From an uncultured Burkholderiales bacterium (lineage in GTDB: Bacteria; Pseudomonadota; Gammaproteobacteria; Burkholderiales; Burkholderiaceae_C): DNA of 5,374 nt. This document shows, in pieces, positions 1 through 5,374 of this stretch (the first letter of the stretch is position 1; the number at the start of each line of letters is the position of its first letter). The stretch lies in contig CAIODE010000163.1 of NCBI GenBank assembly GCA_903856875.1, positions 1-5,374 on the forward strand, given 5' to 3'. The position numbers and the translations under genes were made by a program. Below the pieces are notes generated by a model, which saw nothing but the letters and a program-made list of their open reading frames with translations, made no database searches and had not been told where the DNA came from.

Positions 1-72
1 CTCAAAACTATCAATAATTGCTTTGTCTTTCCATGAACTTGCAAACACAGGCAGTGTGGCAATTTTGTTGAA
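1..72. other. Unassigned edge stub
   Basis: This short edge segment has no gene I can assign. On the plus strand a frame stays open from base 2 and ends at a TAG at 74-76, overlapping the ridA stop, so it could be the last 24 codons of a convergent gene. On the minus strand the bases after the ridA stop are also open to the window edge, with a plausible residue mix but no ATG or GTG start. Neither reading is long enough to recognise. No hairpin with a T-run is visible here, so no ridA terminator is called. Confidence 0.2.
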
Positions 73-528
73 TTAGGCTATTTCTGCGATCAATTCAATC
101 TCTACACAGGCTCCCATGGGCAATTGCGCGACACCAAAGGCGCTTCGAGCATGTAAGCCCGCATCGCCAAACACCTGCCCCAACAACTCGCTGCAACCAT
201 TGGTCACCAGATGCTGCTCTGTGAACTCTGAACTGGAATTGATCAGACTCATGACCTTCACAATGCGCTTGACCTTGTTCAGATCGCCAACCGCAGCGTG
301 AAGGGTGCCCAGCAAGTCAATGGCCACTGCGCGTGCTGCTGCTTTGCCTTCTTCGGTTTGGATGTTTTTACCAAGTTGGCCTGTCCAAACTTTTCCATTC
401 TTCTTGGATATATGGCCACTCAAAAAAACCAAATTTCCTGTTTGTGCAAAGGGGACGTAGGCCGCTGCAGGTGTTGCAACGGGTGGCAAAGTGATTTGCA
501 GTTCTTCTAAGCGTTTGTAGATGGACAT
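73..528 (-). CDS. RidA/YjgF/UK114-family protein (enamine/imine deaminase-like)
   Basis: This 151-residue protein belongs to the RidA (YjgF/YER057c/UK114) superfamily, in the slightly longer subgroup of about 150 residues with an N-terminal 'L-ITLPP-A-P-A-YVP' segment (residues 10-26). The family core is visible as 'LVFLSGHI' (33-40) and the C-terminal signature 'ARSAFGVAQLPMGACVEIEL' (127-146). R128 is at the position of the arginine that binds the substrate carboxylate in active RidA proteins. Characterised members are cytosolic trimers that hydrolyse reactive enamines and imines such as 2-aminoacrylate, made by PLP enzymes. Activity of this subgroup member is inferred, not shown. The ATG at 528 matches the usual family N-terminus, although no clear Shine-Dalgarno sequence precedes it. 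It is transcribed divergently from comEC, and nothing next to it names a pathway. Family assignment is firm; the exact substrate is unknown. Confidence 0.93.
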   Translation of the reverse strand: MSIYKRLEELQITLPPVATPAAAYVPFAQTGNLVFLSGHISKKNGKVWTGQLGKNIQTEEGKAAARAVAIDLLGTLHAAVGDLNKVKRIVKVMSLINSSSEFTEQHLVTNGCSELLGQVFGDAGLHARSAFGVAQLPMGACVEIELIAEIA

Positions 529-557
529 GTTGAACCAATGGGTTAAGGGTTGACGAG

Positions 558-563
558 TTTATA
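558..563 (-). promoter_or_regulatory. Possible -10 element for ridA
   Basis: Read on the minus strand, TATAAA lies 29 bases before the ridA ATG, a sensible distance for a sigma-70 -10 box with a short leader. No convincing -35 hexamer is seen 16-18 bases further upstream, so this is only a candidate based on one AT-rich hexamer. Confidence 0.22.
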
Positions 564-597
564 GAGATGAAACGGACTCACCGGGACTGCACCAAGC

Positions 598-789
598 TTA
601 ACGCTTGTTGGTGGGATCTAAATCGTACCAAGATTTTGTCATTGCACAACGTGTTTCAGTGTGGCGCGGATAGACGTCAATGCAAGCAAGCGCAACATTG
701 GCTTCATCGAAATAGCAGCTTCGGCCTCCTAAACTGACAAAAGTTGTGCCTTGGTGGGCGCAAAGAAGGGCGCCACATGCTGAAGACAT
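598..789 (-). CDS. Possible small hypothetical protein, cysteine-rich, 63 aa
   Basis: I do not recognise this frame. It encodes 63 residues from an ATG at 789 to a TAA at 598-600. Almost all of it lies in the gap between ridA and comEC; only about 13 bases overlap the comEC start, so it is not a shadow of a larger gene. The product has five cysteines (5, 10, 25, 36, 48) and a polar, balanced C-terminal half ending 'KSWYDLDPTNKR', which reads like real protein. No membrane segment or signal peptide is evident. Against it, the ATG has only an AAGG two bases away, too close for a good ribosome site, and an in-frame stop lies five codons upstream. It is 69 bases upstream of ridA on the same strand, so it could be co-transcribed with it. 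It could also be a gene remnant or a chance open frame. Confidence 0.3.
   Translation of the reverse strand: MSSACGALLCAHQGTTFVSLGGRSCYFDEANVALACIDVYPRHTETRCAMTKSWYDLDPTNKR
765..770 (+). promoter_or_regulatory. comEC ribosome binding site
   Basis: GAAGGG ends six bases before the ATG at 777, a good Shine-Dalgarno match at a normal distance. It decides the start: the frame is open back to a TTG at 744, but that longer reading would put this site inside the coding sequence and add eleven polar residues (CLGGRKEGRH after the start) ahead of the first hydrophobic segment. Confidence 0.6.
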
Positions 790-3317
790 TACCTTGGTGT
801 TTTAGCGGGTGGCTTTTGGGCACGGCGCTTCAGTTGCAACAAGCCAGCCTCTGGCCGCTTTCTCGCGCATTGATGTTGGGTTGTTTGGCGTTGTCAATTG
901 GCTTCTTTGCATGGTTTTTTCGCGCCAAGAGTTCACATTTTTCAAAATGTCTTTTGAGTGCTTTGCTTGCGTTTGGGCTGGCTTTGTCGCTTGTCAATGC
1001 CCGTTGTATTTGGCAGGCTCAACAAAGACTGAATCCAATGATCGAAGGAAAAGAGCTCAAGCTTTTTGGGGTGATTGCGTCCTTGCCACAGCAGAGCGCA
1101 AGCAGTGTGAGATTCAGATTTCAAGTCCAATCCGCTTTTGACATCTATCAATTTCAAAACGTCGAGGTGCCTAAGTGGATTGATCTTGCCTGGTACGACA
1201 GCCAGCCAGCTGATTGGTTGATAGGCAGTCATTGGGCTGATCTCAAAGCGGGCGATACATGGCAGTTCAATGTGCGCCTCAAAACGCCCCACGGCACGCT
1301 CAATCCGGGTGGCTTTGATGAGGCTTTGTGGCTTTGGGAGCAAGGGGTCATGGCCACTGGATCTGTGCTGACAGGTAAGCGCTCCGAAGTGCCACAAAAA
1401 ATCAAGGCTTCATGGCTTTATCCAATCGCACAAGCTAGGCAATACGTGCGATCTGAAATTGAAAAAAAACTGTTGTCAGGAGATGCGCAAAGTCGGTCTA
1501 TGGCCGGTGTGATTGCGGCATTGGTGATGGGTGATCAGGCGGCCATTCAAACATCCGATTGGGAACTTTTCAGGGCCACGGGTGTTGCGCATTTGATGAG
1601 CATTTCTGGTTTGCACATCACTTTGTTTGCATGGGTGATGGCCGGCGCTGTGCGAGGACTTTGGCGTTTCTCTGCTGCGCGTGGAAGCCGTCTTTGTTTG
1701 CGGTGGCCAGCGCCGCATGCCGCTGTCTTGGCAGGCGCCGTATTGGCCACACTGTATGCACTGTTCAGTGGCTGGGGATTGCCTTCCCAAAGGACCGTCA
1801 TCATGCTTTGGGTGCTGAGTTTGCTAAGACTCAGGGGTGCGCGTTGGCCACCTTTTTGGAGCCTTGGTTTGGCTTTGTGGGTGGTGGTGGCATTTGATCC
1901 TTGGGCTTTGCTTCAAGCCGGTTTTTGGTTGAGCTTTGTTGCGGTGGGTGTCTTGATGGTCAACGATCCATCTCAACATGCTGAGTTCACCGTGTTGGAG
2001 GATGCGGACTCTGAAGCAATGCGAAAAAATTCGTTTGATTCGTTCGGACTCAATTTGATGGCCAAAGTATTTAAGTCAGTGAAGGGCTTGTTGCGAGAGC
2101 AATGGGTGGTCACAGTGGCTTTAACCCCGCTTGCTGTTTTGTTTTTTGGGCAGGTTTCATGGGTTAGCCTGTTGGCCAATTTGGTGGCCATTCCTTGGGT
2201 CACTTGGGTGGTCACACCTCTTGCCATTTTGGGTGTGTTGGCCTCACCGCTTTGGCTTGTGGCTTCTTGGGCACTACAGCCACTGATGGCAATGCTGACG
2301 CTCTTTGCCAGTTTACAAGGCGGTGTTTGGCTGTTGCCAACGCCGCCTCTTGTCTTGGCGGTTGTGGCCATTTTGGGTGGCATGTTGCTGTTGCAAAGAT
2401 GGCCTTGGTCCTTGCGCAGTTGGGGAGTGTTGTTCATCTTGCCCATCTTCTTGTGGCAAGTTCCAAGACCACAGCTTGGTCATTTTGATCTGTGGTTTGC
2501 CGATGTGGGACAAGGCAATGCGGTATTGCTCAGAACGGCCAACCATGCTTTGCTTTATGACGCGGGGCCCGTGTACACAGAGACCTCAGATGCAGGGCAA
2601 AGGGTGTTGGTGCCTTTGCTAAATCGCTTGGGCGTGAAGTTGGACAGGGTGATGCTTAGCCACCGCGATGCAGATCACACAGGTGGAGCGCCCGCAGTAT
2701 TGCGTGCACACCCCAATGCTGATTTGTGGAGTTCTGTTGAAGTGGGCCACCCCTTGGCGAACATTCGCCCTGTGCAGGCTTGCATCGCTGGGCAGAAATG
2801 GGAGTGGGATGGCGTTCAATTTGAAATGCTGCACCCACTTCTTTCCGATTACAGCAAGTCGGCTGGCGCCAATGGATTGAGCTGTGTTTTGAGAGTTGAT
2901 GCCATTCAAATTGCCCTTTCAAAAAGGGTGAATGAGCAAAACTTGGAAAGTGCCTTATTGGTCGGGGACATCGAGGCGCCTCAAGAGTTGGCTTTGCTTC
3001 AACGTTTGGCCTTGCAGCCAGTCGGCATTTTGTTGGTGCCGCACCATGGGAGTCAAACCTCCTCAACGAATGGCTTCATTGAAGCCCTGCGGCCTCACTG
3101 GGCGGTGGTTCAAGCAGGTTACCGAAATCGATATGGCCATCCGGCGCCGCGTGTAGTTCAGCGCTACGAATCTCTGGGAGTTCCCTTGTCGCTATCTTCA
3201 GATTGTGGTGCTGCCCATTGGCAAAGTACGAAGCCTCAGCAATTAGAGTGCGAACGAGAAGTTCGTCGGCGCTATTGGCACACACCGAGGAGTGCAGAAC
3301 CGAGGGTTGCCAATTAG
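777..3317 (+). CDS. comEC: ComEC/Rec2 DNA internalisation channel protein
   Basis: This 846-residue protein is a full-length ComEC/Rec2, the inner-membrane protein that carries single-stranded DNA into the cytoplasm during natural transformation. Hydrophobic segments near 7-21, 31-48 and 57-73 precede the periplasmic DUF4131 region, which ends in the typical 'NPGGFDEALWLWEQGV' (176-191). The Competence domain follows, with 'ALVMGDQAAI' (248-257) and the hallmark 'HLMSISGLHI' (272-281), then many membrane segments to about 560. A polar stretch (about 396-443) interrupts these. The C-terminal metallo-beta-lactamase-like domain shows 'DVGQGNA' (576-582), the metal motif HRDADH (629-634), 'NGLSCVLR' (699-706), 'GDIE' (730-733), 'PHHGS' (755-759) and 'YGHP' (786-789). 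All key motifs are present, so the gene appears functional. Asn581 replaces the Asp common in DVGQGDA; I cannot say whether that matters. No other competence gene is in the window. Confidence 0.96.
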   Translation: MLKTLPWCFSGWLLGTALQLQQASLWPLSRALMLGCLALSIGFFAWFFRAKSSHFSKCLLSALLAFGLALSLVNARCIWQAQQRLNPMIEGKELKLFGVIASLPQQSASSVRFRFQVQSAFDIYQFQNVEVPKWIDLAWYDSQPADWLIGSHWADLKAGDTWQFNVRLKTPHGTLNPGGFDEALWLWEQGVMATGSVLTGKRSEVPQKIKASWLYPIAQARQYVRSEIEKKLLSGDAQSRSMAGVIAALVMGDQAAIQTSDWELFRATGVAHLMSISGLHITLFAWVMAGAVRGLWRFSAARGSRLCLRWPAPHAAVLAGAVLATLYALFSGWGLPSQRTVIMLWVLSLLRLRGARWPPFWSLGLALWVVVAFDPWALLQAGFWLSFVAVGVLMVNDPSQHAEFTVLEDADSEAMRKNSFDSFGLNLMAKVFKSVKGLLREQWVVTVALTPLAVLFFGQVSWVSLLANLVAIPWVTWVVTPLAILGVLASPLWLVASWALQPLMAMLTLFASLQGGVWLLPTPPLVLAVVAILGGMLLLQRWPWSLRSWGVLFILPIFLWQVPRPQLGHFDLWFADVGQGNAVLLRTANHALLYDAGPVYTETSDAGQRVLVPLLNRLGVKLDRVMLSHRDADHTGGAPAVLRAHPNADLWSSVEVGHPLANIRPVQACIAGQKWEWDGVQFEMLHPLLSDYSKSAGANGLSCVLRVDAIQIALSKRVNEQNLESALLVGDIEAPQELALLQRLALQPVGILLVPHHGSQTSSTNGFIEALRPHWAVVQAGYRNRYGHPAPRVVQRYESLGVPLSLSSDCGAAHWQSTKPQQLECEREVRRRYWHTPRSAEPRVAN

Positions 3318-3324
3318 CCGGTTA

Positions 3325-3362
3325 GCAGATTGCACTTTGTTTGTATGCACATTGCTTTTTTT
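3325..3362 (+). terminator. Weak possible terminator after comEC
   Basis: Eight bases after the comEC stop, GCA and TGCA (3325-3327, 3331-3334) can pair with TGCA and TGC (3346-3349, 3353-3355), separated by a three-base internal mismatch and an 11-base loop. A run of seven T follows at 3356-3362. Position and T-run fit a Rho-independent terminator, but the stem is short and AT-balanced, so folding energy would be low. The 89-base convergent gap shows no better candidate for either strand. Confidence 0.33.
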
Positions 3363-3406
3363 CAACAAGATGACTTTGAGATCGTTCTCCATGCAATTCT
3401 TCAGAA

Positions 3407-4726
3407 TTACTTGATCAATTCTGGTGAGAAAAATCTTGGTAAAAACAGCACGATGTCTGGAAACACAATGATGGCAAGCAGTACCACCAGCATGGGAATT
3501 AGCATGATCATGGTGTCTTTGATGGCAAAGCTGAGAGGTACTTTAGCGACAGCACAACATATCATCAGGCACATGCCATAGGGCGGCGTGATAAGGCCGA
3601 AGGCCAAAGACACAATGCCAACAATGGCAAAGTGCACTGGGTGCATGCCCACTGATTCGGCCAATGGTTGCAAGGTGGTTCCGACAATAATGATGGCTGG
3701 TATGGCATCTAGGAAGCAGCCTACAACTAAAAACGCGCCAGCAATCAATAAGCCGACACCTATCACGCCAAGCCCCCAGTCTGTCACATTGGCCAGCAAT
3801 GCTTTAGGTATCTGATAGTAGGCCAGCAACCAGCCAAAGACTGATGCAGTGCCAACACAAAATAATGCGACCGAGCTGAGTTTGCCTGTATCCACAATGG
3901 CTGTAATGAAACTTTTCCAGTTCATTTCGCGGTAGAAAAGCATCGACAAAACGGCCGCATACAAAACCGCGACCGCTGCAGATTCCGTTGCTGTAAAAAG
4001 GCCAACCAATATACCGCCCACAATGATGACGGGTGTCAGCATGGCGGGAATGGACACGATGGCAGCCTTGTACATTTCAGTGAAATTTGATCGAGGGTAG
4101 ACTGGGTAGTTGCGCTTTTTGGCATAGGCATGAACCGTGGCCATTTGGGCCAGCCCAATCAACAAGCCAGGCACGATGCCAGCCAAGTACATTGCGCCGA
4201 TGGACGTAGAAATAACTCCACCCCAGACCACCATCAAGATCGATGGCGGAATGATCACGGCAAGCACAGCAGAAACTGCGGTGATGGCAATCGAGAAAGA
4301 CAAGTCGTAGCCTTCCTTCACCTGCGCTTCAATGAAGAGCTTGCCCTGGCTGGCCGCATCTGCAGTAGATGAGCCAGAGATGCCTGCAAAGAAAACCGAC
4401 AAGATCACATTGATCTGTGCAAGGCCACCAGGAAAGTGGCCCACCAAAGCGCGCGATAAGCGCATTAATCGTTCTGTGATCCCGCCACTGTTCATCAAAT
4501 TGGCGGTGAGCAGAAAGAAGGGCACCGCCAACAAAATGAAGGAGTTGTAAGACTTGAACATTTCATTGAACAAGACCATGGGAGACAAGCGGGGTTCCAA
4601 AATGAGCACAGGCAAAGCGGCGAGTCCTAGCGCAAAGGCGACGGGGACACGGATTGCCAGCAGCACAAAGAAGCTGCCAAAAAGAACAAGTGCCGCCATT
4701 GACGGCGAAAGAAGTGAAGAGCTCAT
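3407..4726 (-). CDS. dctM: TRAP transporter large permease subunit (DctM)
   Basis: This 439-residue membrane protein is the DctM large subunit of a tripartite ATP-independent periplasmic (TRAP) transporter, the part that moves the substrate across the inner membrane, normally with sodium. Length is normal for the family, and hydrophobic segments fill the whole sequence. Family motifs are visible: 'ILLAVPFFLLTANLMNSGGI' (64-83), 'GGLAQINVILSVFFAGISGS' (100-119), 'IIPPSILMVVWG' (158-169), 'GLFTATESAAVAVLY' (242-256), 'FLDAIPAIIIVG' (338-349) and 'GLITPPYGMCLMI' (377-389). The ATG at 4726 overlaps the dctQ stop by four bases (ATGA), pointing to translational coupling, and AGGGG lies eight bases before it. 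It is the last gene of dctP-dctQ-dctM and faces comEC tail to tail. The substrate (often C4-dicarboxylates, keto acids or sugar acids in this family) cannot be told from the permease. Confidence 0.95.
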   Translation of the reverse strand: MSSSLLSPSMAALVLFGSFFVLLAIRVPVAFALGLAALPVLILEPRLSPMVLFNEMFKSYNSFILLAVPFFLLTANLMNSGGITERLMRLSRALVGHFPGGLAQINVILSVFFAGISGSSTADAASQGKLFIEAQVKEGYDLSFSIAITAVSAVLAVIIPPSILMVVWGGVISTSIGAMYLAGIVPGLLIGLAQMATVHAYAKKRNYPVYPRSNFTEMYKAAIVSIPAMLTPVIIVGGILVGLFTATESAAVAVLYAAVLSMLFYREMNWKSFITAIVDTGKLSSVALFCVGTASVFGWLLAYYQIPKALLANVTDWGLGVIGVGLLIAGAFLVVGCFLDAIPAIIIVGTTLQPLAESVGMHPVHFAIVGIVSLAFGLITPPYGMCLMICCAVAKVPLSFAIKDTMIMLIPMLVVLLAIIVFPDIVLFLPRFFSPELIK

Positions 4727-5220
4727 ATCACAGACCCCTGGTTTGAGCTTTCGCTGATGTCACTGGAATTCAAAATGTGATCCAAAATAAAAACAATCCA
4801 CAAAAAACCAGCAATGGGCCATGCAATGAAGATCCACCACATAGGCATCTCTGCCAACTCGGAAGTTTGATTCCAGCCAAACTTTGTGAATTCAATGCCC
4901 CAGTAGAGAATGACGACAGAAAAAACCAACATGGCCGTTTGGCTTAGACGCAGGAGCACATGGGTTGCGCGGGGTGAAAGTTCAGGCAAGAAATCGACAT
5001 CAAAGTGAAGACGCTCGCGCACGCCAAGAGTGGCGCCGAGCATGATGAGCCAAACAAAAAAGAACCGACTCATCTCTTCGGTCCACATGTACCGTGGAAT
5101 CAATTCGGTAAAACGAGAAAAAATTTGAAGACTGACCGGAATGATCAGAATCAACACGGTCATGATGAGCAAAAAATGAAGCAGTCTATCGATCAAAGAA
5201 AGAATTTTTTGCATTGGCAT
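4723..5220 (-). CDS. dctQ: TRAP transporter small permease subunit (DctQ)
   Basis: This 165-residue protein is the DctQ small membrane subunit that partners DctM in the TRAP transporter of the inner membrane. Four hydrophobic segments are seen at about 13-35, 52-69, 90-110 and 126-148, the usual DctQ layout. The conserved 'WTEEMSRFFFVW' (46-57) and 'GATLGVRERLHFDVDFL' (62-78) are clear family signatures, and 'MPMWWIFIAWPIAGFL' (125-140) matches the last-helix region. The C-terminus is a short polar tail. Two starts are possible: ATG at 5220 and ATG two codons later at 5214. The weak GGA of CTGGA is six bases before the second and directly against the first, so 5214 may be the true one. Its stop overlaps the dctM start. 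It lies 57 bases after dctP, with a terminator-like hairpin between them. Confidence 0.93.
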   Translation of the reverse strand: MPMQKILSLIDRLLHFLLIMTVLILIIPVSLQIFSRFTELIPRYMWTEEMSRFFFVWLIMLGATLGVRERLHFDVDFLPELSPRATHVLLRLSQTAMLVFSVVILYWGIEFTKFGWNQTSELAEMPMWWIFIAWPIAGFLWIVFILDHILNSSDISESSNQGSVI

Positions 5221-5230
5221 TCCAGAGAAT

Positions 5231-5260
5231 AAAAACAGCGGGCAAGCTAAAGCTTGCCCG
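5231..5260 (-). terminator. Terminator-like hairpin between dctP and dctQ
   Basis: On the minus strand CGGGCAAGCT and AGCTTGCCCG form a perfect 10-base inverted repeat (5239-5260) around two T; with a four-base loop TTTA the stem is 9 bp. CTG and then five T (5231-5235) follow, continuing as TTTTTATT. This is the form of a Rho-independent terminator, 17 bases after the dctP stop and ending ten bases before the dctQ ATG. Since dctQ and dctM lie just beyond and no separate promoter fits in the gap, partial termination or 3'-end stabilisation of dctP mRNA is the likely role. The structure is seen directly; the role is inferred. Confidence 0.75.
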
Positions 5261-5277
5261 GCACGCTTACTAGAGCT

Positions 5278-5374
5278 TTATTTCAAGCTGTTGATTTTGG
5301 CGAAAATGGCATCGGCACCCACTTCTTTGGCATAGGCAGCCATGACGGGGTCAACCAATTTTTGCATTTCAGCA
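5278..5374 (-). CDS. dctP: TRAP transporter substrate-binding protein (DctP), C-terminal end
   Basis: Only the last 31 codons are in the window; the gene continues past the right edge. The visible end, 'KLVDPVMAAYAKEVGADAIF' followed by 'AKINSLK' and TAA, matches the C-terminal helix typical of DctP-type periplasmic solute-binding proteins of TRAP transporters. The next two genes on the same strand are dctQ and dctM, which makes the call much stronger than the fragment alone would. In this system the protein captures the substrate in the periplasm and delivers it to the DctQ-DctM membrane complex. Its ligand-binding residues lie outside the window, so the substrate is unknown. Confidence 0.85.
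   Translation of the reverse strand, partial: AEMQKLVDPVMAAYAKEVGADAIFAKINSLK

Noticed and set aside
744..776. Longer comEC start at TTG 744
   Set aside because: The ATG at 777 has GAAGGG at an ideal distance and begins directly before the first hydrophobic segment; the eleven extra residues look like untranslated leader.
942..1397. 151-codon minus-strand frame opposite comEC
   Set aside because: It lies wholly within comEC, whose conserved motifs fix the coding strand; the product has no recognisable domain.
1973..2446. 157-codon minus-strand frame opposite comEC
   Set aside because: Antisense shadow of the membrane-segment codons of comEC, with a Thr/Ser/Asn/Lys-rich composition typical of such shadows.
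3395..3408. Palindrome AATTCT-TC-AGAATT at the dctM stop
   Set aside because: A 6-base AT-rich stem with a two-base loop and no T-run on either strand; too weak for a terminator and within chance expectation.
3411..3418. TTGATCAA palindrome at the end of dctM
   Set aside because: Eight bases inside coding sequence, single copy; no reason to call it an operator.
1..5374. Mobile element, CRISPR, tRNA or rRNA
   Set aside because: No transposase or integrase-like frame, no regularly spaced direct repeats, no cloverleaf or rRNA-like stretch was seen on either strand.

Overview
The window looks like ordinary chromosomal DNA from a Gram-negative bacterium, most likely a betaproteobacterium of the Burkholderiales (Comamonadaceae-like). 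The basis is the style of its ComEC protein, the TRAP transporter set and the moderate GC content. This is a judgement from protein character; no search was run. I see no phage, transposon, CRISPR, tRNA or rRNA signal.

Layout from left to right. Positions 1-72 hold only an unassignable stub of another locus. A RidA/YjgF-family gene lies on the minus strand (73-528). It is followed by a 248-base gap (529-776) that contains a possible small minus-strand reading frame (598-789) and a weak ridA promoter element. comEC, the inner-membrane DNA-uptake channel of natural transformation, is intact on the plus strand (777-3317) and carries a complete metallo-beta-lactamase-like domain with its metal motif. 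A short convergent gap (3318-3406) holds a weak hairpin plus T-run that may end comEC transcription. The rest is a minus-strand TRAP transporter operon in the order dctP (3' end only, 5278-5374), dctQ (4723-5220) and dctM (3407-4726).

The TRAP genes form one system. DctP is the periplasmic binding protein, and DctQ and DctM are the small and large membrane subunits. A strong terminator-like hairpin sits between dctP and dctQ. It probably makes the binding protein more abundant than the membrane subunits by letting only part of the transcription continue. dctQ and dctM overlap by four bases (ATGA), which suggests coupled translation. The transported substrate cannot be read from this window. 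ridA and comEC have no evident functional link to the transporter.

No previously undescribed system is convincingly visible. The points most worth checking are the intercistronic hairpin and the small cysteine-rich frame in front of comEC.
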